Below, one piece after another: positions 23,793 through 32,105 of a stretch of DNA of 64,000 bases; position 1 is the first letter of the stretch; every line of letters starts with the position of its first letter. The notes below the pieces were generated by a model. The model did no database searches, was not told the origin of the DNA, and saw nothing but the letters and a program-made list of their open reading frames with translations. This stretch comes from Streptomyces griseocarneus (GTDB lineage Bacteria; Actinomycetota; Actinomycetes; Streptomycetales; Streptomycetaceae). The position numbers were made by a program, and so were the translations under genes. The stretch covers positions 186,001 to 250,000 of the forward strand of contig NZ_BNBL01000002.1 of the NCBI RefSeq assembly GCF_014655595.1, in the 5' to 3' direction.

Positions 23793-26042
23793 ATGGCGCG
23801 GGCGCCGGAGCGGCCATCCGGCCGCGACCGCCGCCCGGGCCGGGACCAGGCCGTGACCACCGCCCTCGGCCGGCGCCTGCGCCGGCCGGACGGCCGCGAC
23901 GCCGTGCGGCGCGCCCTGTGGGTGACCCTCGCCGGGTGCACGGGCTTCTACGCCTGCACCTACGGCCTCGACGACGCCGTCATGGGCCTGTACGCCCTCT
24001 TCGGCTGCCTGCCGCTGGTGATGTTCGCCCGTCTCCCCGGCGGCGCCGCACGGCGCACCCGCACACTGCTCGCGGCGCTGCCGGTGGCCCTGCTGCTGGT
24101 CACCGCCGGCAGCCTGCTCGCCGTCCGCGACTGGGCCGCCGCCTGCGGGATGCTGGTCGTCGGCTTCGCCGTCTCCTACGGCTCGGTGGGCGGCCCCCGC
24201 CTCGCCGCCCTCAGCGTCGCCTTCCAGCTCTTCTACGTCCTGCCCTGCTTCCCGCCCTACGACCCGCAGGTCCTGGACTCCCGGCTGGCCGGGCTCACCA
24301 TCGGCTTCCTGCTCACCGTCCTCGTGGACCACCTGCTGCCCCAGCCGCCGCCCGCCGTCCCCTACCGCCTGCGCCTCGCCGGCGCGACGGCGGCCGTGGC
24401 CGCCTGCTGCGCCGGGACCGCCGACGGGCCGGACGCCGACCGGGCCGCCGCCGACCGGACCGTTGCCGACCGGGCCCTGGACGCCGCCCGCCCCTCCCGG
24501 CTCCCACCCGAGGAACGCCCCGCCTCGCCCTCGGCGCGCGACCGCGCCCTCAACCACACCCGCGCCGCCGTGCGGCACGTACGCGACCAGCTCGAGCGGC
24601 TGCCCGCCGGCGACGGCCCGCACCCCCGCCACCCCGAGGCCGCCGGCCTGCTGCGGCGCACCGCCGAGGCGCTGCGGCCGGTGGCGGCCGGGCTGTGCGG
24701 CGGCAACCCGCCCCCGCCGGCCGACGGGCTGCGGCGGGACCTGGTGTCCTTCGACGCCGTCCGGGTGCGCGACCTGCCCGCCGCCTCCGCCCTGCGGCTG
24801 CGGCATGACGCCGTCGTCCGGGCGGCCGCCGAGGGCGCCCAACTGGCCACCACGGCCTCCCGCATCGCGCTCGGCGCCCGCCCGGGCACCGGGTCCGCGC
24901 GGCCCGGCGAACCGTTCTGGTACGCCGCCGCGCCCGCGCCCCTGCTGTGGTGGCGGCGCCTGCGCGCGCATCTGACGCCGCGGTCGGTCCACCTGCAGAA
25001 CGCCGTGCGGCTCGCCCTGGCCCTGGCGGCCGCCCGAACGATCGCCGGCGCCCTGGACCTGTCGCACGGCTTCTGGGTCCTGCTGGCGACCCTGAGCCTC
25101 ATGCGCACCTCCGCCGCCGACACCCGCACCGCCCTGCGCCCGGCCTTCGCCGGTACGGTCGGCGGGGCCGGCGCCGCCGCCCTCCTGCTGCTCGCCGTCG
25201 GCGACGTACCCCCCTTCTACGCGGCCGTGCTGCCCCTGGTCCTCCTCGTGGGGTTCACCGCCGGCCCGCTGCTCGGCCCCGCCTGGAACCAGGCGGCGTT
25301 CACGCTGGCCTTCGTGCTGATGTTCTCCCAGCTGTCCTCCCCGGACTGGCGGCTGTCCGCCGTACGGCTGCTCGACGTGCTGATCGGCGGCGCGATCGGC
25401 GCGCTGGCCAGTCTGCTGGCCTGGCCGCGCGGCGGCCGGGGCGAACTGCGCTGCACGCTCGCCGACGTCCTCGTCGAGGGCGCGGCCGGATGCCGCGCGG
25501 TCACCGGCCTGCTGTGCGGCCGGCCCGGCCCCGCCGACCCCATGCGGCCCGCGCGCCGCACGATGATCCTGGCGGAGGCCTCCTACTGCCAGTACCAGAC
25601 GGAACGCATGGGGGAGCGGGGCGTCGACCCGCCCTGGGAGGCCGCCCTCGTGGCCGGCTACCGCATGCTGCGCGGTGGCGAGCTGATGCTGATCCGGTAC
25701 CGCGAACGGGCCGGCGACGAGCCGCTGCCCGAGGACGCGGCAGCCGAACTGACCGCGCTGGCCGAGCGGGTGACGGGGGAATGCCTGCGGGCGGCCGACG
25801 CCCTGCGCCGGGGCGACGCGGCCGAGGACACGACGACGGACACGACGACGGACACCGCGACGGCCCCCGCCGTGGCCGCCCCGGACACGTACCACGCGGG
25901 CGATTCCGGCACGCTGCGGTGCGCCGCGCGGCGGGCGGCGGTCACGGACGCCGGGCGGGTGCTGCTGACCGTGGACGCGGAGGCCTGGCTCACCGGCGTG
26001 GCACAGGACGTGGCCAGGGTCCGGGCGCCGGAACACGCGTAG
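23793..26042 (+). CDS. FUSC family membrane protein (aromatic-acid exporter type)
   Basis: A 749-aa inner-membrane protein with two blocks of about six helices (residues ~40-190 and ~410-550) separated by a hydrophilic domain, and a cytosolic C-terminal tail. This is the layout of the FUSC/aromatic acid exporter superfamily. The second block has VRLALALAAARTIAGALDLSHGFWV, the FUSC_2-like core. An ATG at 23793 is used, but the GTG 20 codons downstream (23853) is equally possible. A MarR gene precedes it. Confidence 0.88.
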   Translation: MARAPERPSGRDRRPGRDQAVTTALGRRLRRPDGRDAVRRALWVTLAGCTGFYACTYGLDDAVMGLYALFGCLPLVMFARLPGGAARRTRTLLAALPVALLLVTAGSLLAVRDWAAACGMLVVGFAVSYGSVGGPRLAALSVAFQLFYVLPCFPPYDPQVLDSRLAGLTIGFLLTVLVDHLLPQPPPAVPYRLRLAGATAAVAACCAGTADGPDADRAAADRTVADRALDAARPSRLPPEERPASPSARDRALNHTRAAVRHVRDQLERLPAGDGPHPRHPEAAGLLRRTAEALRPVAAGLCGGNPPPPADGLRRDLVSFDAVRVRDLPAASALRLRHDAVVRAAAEGAQLATTASRIALGARPGTGSARPGEPFWYAAAPAPLLWWRRLRAHLTPRSVHLQNAVRLALALAAARTIAGALDLSHGFWVLLATLSLMRTSAADTRTALRPAFAGTVGGAGAAALLLLAVGDVPPFYAAVLPLVLLVGFTAGPLLGPAWNQAAFTLAFVLMFSQLSSPDWRLSAVRLLDVLIGGAIGALASLLAWPRGGRGELRCTLADVLVEGAAGCRAVTGLLCGRPGPADPMRPARRTMILAEASYCQYQTERMGERGVDPPWEAALVAGYRMLRGGELMLIRYRERAGDEPLPEDAAAELTALAERVTGECLRAADALRRGDAAEDTTTDTTTDTATAPAVAAPDTYHAGDSGTLRCAARRAAVTDAGRVLLTVDAEAWLTGVAQDVARVRAPEHA

Positions 26043-26113
26043 GGCGGGCGCGGGGCGTCCCGTGCCACGCGGTGCCGGCGGCCACCGACCGGCACTCCTC
26101 GCCCATGAAGTCC

Positions 26114-26644
26114 TCAGGGCAGGATGCGCAGTTGGACGAAGGCCGTGACCTCCCGGAGGCCGCCCGGCGTCAGGCATTCCGTCGGCAGGCCCGCGGGCGC
26201 CGTCTGGATGACGCGCTCCGCCCGGCCGCCCCGGCCGAGGCCCTTGACGACCACCCCCTCCAGCCGCACCGTGTTGAGGCCCAGGGCCCGGGTGCTGCGG
26301 CCCGTGGTGTAGGAGATCACCGATGTACGGCCGTCGCCGTAGCGGACGGTCTCCTCGGCCCGGAGCACGCCGAGATGGACACAGCCGGTGCTCGGCGACG
26401 TCGCCTCGATCCGCGTGGTGGCCGCCACCGTGCGGCCGGGGGCGCCGGTGCAGGTGTAGGCGCCGTTCGCCACGACGGCGGTCGGCCGCTGGGTCAGGGA
26501 CAGTCCCGGGGTGTAGGAGGTGTTCTCCTGCCCCGTACAGCCGATCGGCCCCTCGTGTGCCCGGGCGCCCTGAGCCGTGACCACGGACGCGCCGAGCAGC
26601 GCGAGCGAGGACAGGGCGACTCCGATGCCACGCTTACCGAACAT
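26114..26644 (-). CDS. secreted protein of unknown function
   Basis: A 176-aa exported protein: signal peptide 1-29 (...TAQGARAHE), then a beta-rich mature domain with four cysteines (in IGCTGQ, YTCTG, TGCVHL, TECLT) that could form two disulfides. No family recognised. The pattern of alternating strands suggests a small beta-sandwich. ATG 26644 is preceded by gaagg-like sequence. It stands 150 bp downstream of the lanthipeptide locus on the same strand; I do not include it in that locus. Confidence 0.8.
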   Translation of the reverse strand: MFGKRGIGVALSSLALLGASVVTAQGARAHEGPIGCTGQENTSYTPGLSLTQRPTAVVANGAYTCTGAPGRTVAATTRIEATSPSTGCVHLGVLRAEETVRYGDGRTSVISYTTGRSTRALGLNTVRLEGVVVKGLGRGGRAERVIQTAPAGLPTECLTPGGLREVTAFVQLRILP

Positions 26645-26795
26645 GCGTACCCCTTCGAGAGCCTTGAGGCCCTGGAACCGGCGCCTCCGGCCCCCTCCCT
26701 ACCCCCGGGGCTCCTCCCCGCCACCCGGTCACCCACGGCACCGGCAGCACACCGCCGTCACCACGCCACGGCGCGCGCCCTCCGGCGCACGGCCC

Positions 26796-29333
26796 TCAGC
26801 ACGAGCACAGGAACGGCAGCGCCGCCGCCGAACCCGGCCGTACCGCGCGGTGCACCGCCAGCAGCACGCCCGCCGTGCCCGTGGCGAGGTCCATCGACAG
26901 CCGCAGCCGGCCGTCCATCGGAAACGCCAGCTCCCCCCGGAACCGCACCGCGTGCAGGCCGAGCCCGCGCAGCTCGGCCTCCCGCGCGTCCGCCGGGCCG
27001 CCCAGGTGTGCGAGGGCGTAGAGCCGCCCGGCGTGCCCGTCGAGCAGGCCGGAGGACAGCTGGAGTTCGCTGCCCGGCGTGTCGCGCACGCGGTCCCGCA
27101 GCAGGGCGAAGTGGGCGTCCTCGCGGTGCCGCAGGTACTCGTGCAGGACGATGCCGACGCCCGCGCCGCCCCGGCCGAGGGCCGCCGAGAGCCGCCGCCC
27201 GTCGCGCACCAGCACGTGCCGGTCGCCGGTCACCGCGCAGTGGCCGATGTCCCGCGCCAGTGCGGTGGCCGCGCGGCACAGCCAGCGCTCCTCGCCGGTG
27301 GCGCCGAAGAGACGGACGAACAGCAGCGCGGGGCCCGACCAGCCGCGCATCAGCCCCACCCCGGCGCTCTCGTCCGGTCCGTCGCCCTCGAGCGCCCCCG
27401 CGAGCCGGCCGGCCAGCCGGGCGGCCGTCTCCGTTTCGCCGAACCGCAGGAAGGCCAGGGCGATTCCGGCGAGGCCGCCGAACAGCCCCACGCCGCAGCC
27501 CTTGAGGTCGAAGCCGGCCAGCCTGTCCAGCACCTCGCGCGCCTGCTGCGGCCGGCCCAGCTCGTCGAGGACGTACGCCACGCCCGCGAGCCCGTCGTAG
27601 AGGCCGGGCCGGGGCCACCGGGTGCGCTCGGCCGCCCGGGCCAGCCAGTCCACGTGACCGTCCGGGCAGCGCTCGCCGGGGCCCGCCGTGCGGTGCAGGG
27701 CGTGCAGCACCCCCGCCGCGCCGAACGCGAGGCCGGCCGCCTGGCCGTCGAACTGCTTGACGTCGCCCGGGAACAGCCGGTCCTCACGCTCCGGGGTCGC
27801 GCTGCGCCGGATGGCCTCCCGCATCGACTCCAGCGCCGCGGACCACCCGTGGCCGCCGTCCTCGCACCGCGCCGCGCCGGACCGGGGGCCCGGGACGGCG
27901 GGCCATTCCACGGACCTCGGGGTCGCGTCCGGCGGCGGGGCGAGCCCCTCGCGGAGCCGGTCGCCGAAGCCGGGCGGCAGCGGGAAGCGGTCCTCGGCCA
28001 GCCGGATCAGCTGCTCGTACTTGCGCGCGTCGAAGCGCATCAGCTCCGTCAGGGGGCAGAACAGCGCCAGCCGCAGGCAGTCCAGGGCGTACGTGTCGAC
28101 GGCCGGGCCCGAGCGTGCCCAGGGGGCGGTGAAGCCGGCCGTGCCCAGGACCGGAACGAAGGCCTCCGTCCGGTCGAAGGCCGTCTCGAAGTCGACGAGG
28201 CACACGCTGCCGTCCGGCCGCACCAGGACGTTGCCGGGCTGCAGGTCGCCGTAGACCACGCCGCGCCGGTGCAGGGCGGCCGTGGCCTCCTCGATCCGGC
28301 CGAGGACCGCGCAGGCCCAGCGGGCGTACGCGGCGAGGTCCTCCCGCGACGCGGCGGGGCGCAGCAGCGGGTGGCGGCGGCCCATCGCCTCGTGCAGCCG
28401 CTCCCCCTCGACGAACTCCTCGACGAGGAAGTGGTGTTCCCAGTGCCGGGTCCGTGCGACGACGTCCGGCACGCAGTCCAGCCCCTCCAGCCGGCGCAGC
28501 ACGGCGTGCTCCCTCTCCAGCCGGGCCACCGCGTCCATGCCGTTGTCGTCGACGCCGGCGTAGGGGCGGGCCTCCTTGAGCACCACCCGCCGGCCCGTGC
28601 GCGGGTCGACGGCACGGTAGACCCCGCCGCCGTTGGAGAACCGCAGCGCCTTCTCGACGCGGTAGGGCAGCGAGCCCGCGGACTTCGTACGGGCGGCGCG
28701 GATGCGGGCGTCGACGAACGGCGGGATCCGCGCCCAGGAGGGGACCTTGAAGGCCGCCCCGCGCACGTCGGGCACCGCCTCGCCGTCCGGGCGCACGACC
28801 GCGGGCACGTACTCGCCCTCGCGCGAGAAGCAGAACCGCGGGGCGAAACCGCCGTAGCGCAAGTACAGCGGCCCCTCGTCCCAGCGCAGGTCGCTGAGGA
28901 TGTACGGCCCCTTGACCCCGCACAGCAGTGCCGACAGCTCCTCGAGCGTGCGCTCCAGCAGCTCCTCGCAGCGCGGGTAGATGGTGATGAGCTTCCCGCC
29001 GGCCGACCGCGGCGCCCGCTTGCTGTTGACGAGGGCCAGCAGGGTGCGGCTGCGCAGGAACTTGAAGCTGATGCCGTGCTCGACGCAGTACTCCCACACC
29101 GCGTCGACCACCCGCGCGGCCTCCTCCGCCGTGGCCGAGGCGTGGATCTTCCAGCCCTGCTCCGGCAGCCGCGCGTCACCGTGCCGCAGGACGACCCAGC
29201 CGTCGCGCTCGGCGCGCCGCCAGCCCGCGGGCGCCGGGTGCGCGGCGCGCGCGAAGCGGCTGGCGCTGTCCTCGACGCGCTCGAGCGTGTCCGCGAAGAG
29301 GGGGTCCGCGACGAGGTGTCCTTGAGCGAGCAC
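26796..29333 (-). CDS. lanKC: class III lanthionine synthetase LanKC (catalytically intact)
   Basis: An 845-aa three-domain RiPP enzyme. Residues 1-~220 form the phospho-Ser/Thr lyase domain (NSKRAPRSAGGKLITIYP at 103-120). About 225-470 is the kinase domain with Lys253 (VVLKEARP), catalytic Asp363 and Asn368 (YGDLQPGNVL) and Asp381 (VDFE). About 530-845 is a LanC-like cyclase of seven repeats (GLYDGLAGV, GLFGGLAGI, DLATGTAGV) without an evident Cys-Cys-His zinc set. It should phosphorylate, eliminate and cyclise the nearby precursor. GTG 29333 follows ggaggag. Lies 84 bp after the precursor gene. Confidence 0.95.
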   Translation of the reverse strand: MLAQGHLVADPLFADTLERVEDSASRFARAAHPAPAGWRRAERDGWVVLRHGDARLPEQGWKIHASATAEEAARVVDAVWEYCVEHGISFKFLRSRTLLALVNSKRAPRSAGGKLITIYPRCEELLERTLEELSALLCGVKGPYILSDLRWDEGPLYLRYGGFAPRFCFSREGEYVPAVVRPDGEAVPDVRGAAFKVPSWARIPPFVDARIRAARTKSAGSLPYRVEKALRFSNGGGVYRAVDPRTGRRVVLKEARPYAGVDDNGMDAVARLEREHAVLRRLEGLDCVPDVVARTRHWEHHFLVEEFVEGERLHEAMGRRHPLLRPAASREDLAAYARWACAVLGRIEEATAALHRRGVVYGDLQPGNVLVRPDGSVCLVDFETAFDRTEAFVPVLGTAGFTAPWARSGPAVDTYALDCLRLALFCPLTELMRFDARKYEQLIRLAEDRFPLPPGFGDRLREGLAPPPDATPRSVEWPAVPGPRSGAARCEDGGHGWSAALESMREAIRRSATPEREDRLFPGDVKQFDGQAAGLAFGAAGVLHALHRTAGPGERCPDGHVDWLARAAERTRWPRPGLYDGLAGVAYVLDELGRPQQAREVLDRLAGFDLKGCGVGLFGGLAGIALAFLRFGETETAARLAGRLAGALEGDGPDESAGVGLMRGWSGPALLFVRLFGATGEERWLCRAATALARDIGHCAVTGDRHVLVRDGRRLSAALGRGGAGVGIVLHEYLRHREDAHFALLRDRVRDTPGSELQLSSGLLDGHAGRLYALAHLGGPADAREAELRGLGLHAVRFRGELAFPMDGRLRLSMDLATGTAGVLLAVHRAVRPGSAAALPFLCSC

Positions 29334-29360
29334 GACGATCTCCTCCGGTTCTCCCGATGC

Positions 29361-29404
29361 GGCGCGCCGGCCGCCGCCGTCCGGTGCGACGGCCGGCGCG
29401 CGCC
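29361..29404 (-). terminator. attenuator-like hairpin between precursor and synthetase genes
   Basis: ggcgcgccggccg (29361-29373) pairs with cggccggcgcg(cg)cc (29390-29404), a very stable GC stem just after the precursor stop and before the LanKC start. There is no T-run, so it may be a partial terminator or RNA-processing and stability element that keeps precursor expression above synthetase expression. Confidence 0.55.
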
Positions 29405-29417
29405 TCCTCCGGACCGG

Positions 29418-29516
29418 TCAGACCTGTCCGAAGGTGCTGTGGTAGCTGTTGCTACACGGCCACTGAGCCGGGGTCTCCTCCTCTTCCAGCTCCTGCAGCT
29501 CCAGGATCTCCGACAC
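29418..29516 (-). CDS. RiPP precursor peptide (class III lanthipeptide-like)
   Basis: A 32-residue peptide. The leader residues 1-~17 carry the class III recognition-type motif ILELQEL followed by an acidic stretch EEEETP. The putative core is about residues 18-32, with QWPCSNSYHSTFGQV at the C-terminus: one Cys (21) followed by Ser22, Ser24, Ser27 and Thr28. GTG 29516 lies 8 bases after gggagg. The gene's 5' part overlaps the 3' end of the upstream LanKC in another frame. The reversed Cys/Ser order is unlike SapB or AmfS. Confidence 0.85.
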   Translation of the reverse strand: MSEILELQELEEEETPAQWPCSNSYHSTFGQV

Positions 29517-32058
29517 GTCCCTCACCTCCCTCCCGGTGCGGGCGGGGCGAGGGCCGCGGGTCGAGGAAGGGAAGGACCGGGCCGGTCCCGTCGAACGCGC
29601 GGCCGAGAGCGAGCAGGACCCCCGCCGCGCCGGTCGCCAGGTCCGAGGACAGGCGCAGCAGCCGGAATCCGGGAAATGCGAGGTGCCCGCGGTGGGTCCG
29701 GGCGTGCCAGGCCAGCCGGCGGACCTGCCGCAGCACGGCGGGGCTGTCCGGCCCCTCGCCCAGCGCCGCGAGCGTGGCGACGGCCCCGGCGCGTCCGCGC
29801 AGCAGGCCGCAGTTGTGGACGTGGACGGGGTCGCAGGTGCGCCGCAGGGCCTCGAGGAGCGCGGCCAGGTCCGCATCGGGGCGGTGGGCGAGGAGGTCGC
29901 GCACGGCGAAGGCGAGTCCGGTGCTGCCGCCGTGCAGGTAGGGCAGGCCCACGGTGCCGTCGAAGAGGGTGACCGTGCCGTCGGGCAGCGTGGTGAGCCG
30001 GGCGGTGTCGTGGCGCAGCGCGCGGTCCGCCACGTCGAGGCAGGTGAGGTCGCCGGTCTCCTCGTACAGGCGCAGGTGCAGCACGGCCACGCCGGTCGCG
30101 CCGTGCAGCAGGCCGTACGGCGCGGGCGCGTCCGCGGCCGCGGGCGGCGGGCCGTCCTCGACGGCGCGGGCCGCCCGCCCGGCCGCGCGCAGCGCGCGGT
30201 CGTACAGGGCGCCGTCGCCCGTCAGTCCGGCGAACCGCAGCAGGTTCAGGGCGATGCCCGCGCTGCCCCCGGCCAGGCCCGCGTCCGTCACCCGCTCCTC
30301 CAGCGGCCGGCAGCGGTCGATGGCGGCCAGCGCCGCCTCGCGCCGGCCGAGCAGCTCGAGGGTCAGGGCGACGCCGTGCAGGCCGTCGTAGAGGCCCGGC
30401 CGGGGCCGCGGGTCGCGCTCGGCGGCCCGGATCAGCCAGTCGGTGTACGCGTCGGGGACGCCGGCGCCCACCTGGTGCAGGGCGTACAGGACGCCGGCGG
30501 CGCCGTAGCCGAAGGAGTGGCCGCCGAGGGACGAGGGGCCGGTGGGGGTGGCGGGGAAGAGCCGGTCCGGGCGGTCGGGGGTGGCGGCGGCGTGGATGCC
30601 GCGGACCAGCGAGTCGCGGATCGTCGGCCAGTCGGGCCGCCGTGCCGCGAACGGGGCGGCCGCCCGGTCCTCGCCGGCCGGGTGGCCGGCGGGCCACAGC
30701 CCCGCCAGCAGCCGGGCGCCGAAGCCGGGCGGCACGGGGTAGTGCCGCTCGACGGCGGCGGTGAGGGTGTGCAGCTTCTCCGGGCCGCGGTAGGGCAGCG
30801 GCAGGAACAGCCACAGCCGCAGGCGGTCCAGCAGGTAGCGGGCGGCCGCGGTGCCCGTACGGCCGTCCGGGACGCGGAAGTCGTGGGGCCCGGCGGCGGG
30901 CGGGGGCTCGTCGTCGAGGCCGGTGAGCGAGGCCGGGCAGGCGAGGGCGACGCCGCCGCCGGGCCGCAGGAGCACGTCGCGCGGGCGCAGTTCGGCCGGG
31001 CGCAGCCCCCGGTCGGCGAGGGCCTCCAGCGCCGCCGCGACCCGCTCCACGACGCCGAGGGCCCAGGCGGTGTACGGCCCGGCCTCGGCGGCGGCGCGCC
31101 GGCCGGAGGTCAGCGGGAAGGCGGCCGAGGCGGCCTCCTCGAGGCAGGTGCCCTCGAGGAACTCCTCGGCCAGGAAGTGGTGTTCGCCCCACGTCCGGTG
31201 CTCGACCGGGCGGGGTACGCACTCCAGGCCCGCCAGTCGCCCCCGCAGCGCCCACAGCCGGCCTAGCCGGGTGACGGCGTCCTCGCCCCGGCGGTCGAGC
31301 CCGGCGTGCGGCCGGGCCTCGCGCAGCACCAGGCGCTCGCCGGTGCGCCGGTCCGTGGCCAGGTAGGTGCCGCCGCCGGCCCGCAGGCTCAGGGCGTGCT
31401 CCACCCGGTAGGGGAAGTCGCCGGCCGCGGGCGCGTGCAGGGCGGCCAGGTCGGGGCGCAGCACCTCGGGCAGCGGCAGCCAGTCGGGCGGGGTGAACAC
31501 GGCCCGGCGGGAGGCCGGTTCGCGGGTGCCGTCGGGGCGCTCGAGGGTGTCCGTGCCGTGGGTGCCGTAGCGGACGTACAGGGGGCCGGAGCGGTGTCGC
31601 AGGGCGCCGAGGACGTACGCTCCGGCGAGGCCGTCGAGCAGCACGCCGAGGTCGCCCAGGGCCTTCTCCAGGGCGCTGTCGTCGGCGGGGTACACCGTGA
31701 TCAGCCGCCCTCCGGCGAGCCGGTCGGCGCGGTCGTCGCCCAGCTCGCGCGCGGTGGCCCGGCTGCGGACGAAGTCGAAGGGCAGCCCGGCCGCCACGCA
31801 GTGCCCCCAGACGATCTCCACGGCGCGGGCCAGCTCCGGCAGTGCCACCGAGACGTGGATCCGCCAGCCCTGCCGGGGCGGGGCCGCCCCCTGCGGCCGC
31901 AGGGTGACCCACCAGCCCCACTCGCTCCGCTCCCAGCCCTCGGGAGCCGGCCGGCGGGCCGCGGCGAGGCGGTCGTGGTCGTCGGGGTAGCGCTCGGGCA
32001 CGTCGTAGAAGTCGGGGTCGGCGAGGCAGAAGCGGTCGTAGTCCTTGAGCGTCAGCAC
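29452..32058 (-). CDS. LanKC-like protein with degenerate kinase site
   Basis: An 868-aa full-length relative of the neighbouring LanKC with the same three-part layout: lyase-like ~1-210, kinase-like ~215-480, LanC-like ~530-840 (GLYDGLHGV, GLAGGSAGI, GLLHGATGV, DLATGAAGV). The kinase residues are lost: Lys becomes Arg246, HRD-type Asp becomes Glu356, Asn becomes Asp361, and the DFE Asp becomes Cys374. The lyase motif is also altered (GDDRADRLAGGRLITVYP). A partner or scaffold role with the intact LanKC is likely. The last ~35 residues are low-complexity and overlap the precursor gene. GTG 32058 start. Confidence 0.9.
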   Translation of the reverse strand: MLTLKDYDRFCLADPDFYDVPERYPDDHDRLAAARRPAPEGWERSEWGWWVTLRPQGAAPPRQGWRIHVSVALPELARAVEIVWGHCVAAGLPFDFVRSRATARELGDDRADRLAGGRLITVYPADDSALEKALGDLGVLLDGLAGAYVLGALRHRSGPLYVRYGTHGTDTLERPDGTREPASRRAVFTPPDWLPLPEVLRPDLAALHAPAAGDFPYRVEHALSLRAGGGTYLATDRRTGERLVLREARPHAGLDRRGEDAVTRLGRLWALRGRLAGLECVPRPVEHRTWGEHHFLAEEFLEGTCLEEAASAAFPLTSGRRAAAEAGPYTAWALGVVERVAAALEALADRGLRPAELRPRDVLLRPGGGVALACPASLTGLDDEPPPAAGPHDFRVPDGRTGTAAARYLLDRLRLWLFLPLPYRGPEKLHTLTAAVERHYPVPPGFGARLLAGLWPAGHPAGEDRAAAPFAARRPDWPTIRDSLVRGIHAAATPDRPDRLFPATPTGPSSLGGHSFGYGAAGVLYALHQVGAGVPDAYTDWLIRAAERDPRPRPGLYDGLHGVALTLELLGRREAALAAIDRCRPLEERVTDAGLAGGSAGIALNLLRFAGLTGDGALYDRALRAAGRAARAVEDGPPPAAADAPAPYGLLHGATGVAVLHLRLYEETGDLTCLDVADRALRHDTARLTTLPDGTVTLFDGTVGLPYLHGGSTGLAFAVRDLLAHRPDADLAALLEALRRTCDPVHVHNCGLLRGRAGAVATLAALGEGPDSPAVLRQVRRLAWHARTHRGHLAFPGFRLLRLSSDLATGAAGVLLALGRAFDGTGPVLPFLDPRPSPRPHREGGEGRVGDPGAAGAGRGGDPGSVAV

Positions 32059-32105
32059 GGCGCGTCCCTCTCGGGGCGAGGACTGTCGGGTGGGCTACAG
32101 CCGGT

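Noticed and set aside
26644..26795. Secreted-protein gene as part of the RiPP locus
   Set aside because: A 151-bp gap and no functional link; kept separate.
32059..32105. A second precursor peptide between radical SAM and LanKC
   Set aside because: Only 47 bp, with no leader-like motif or suitable start.
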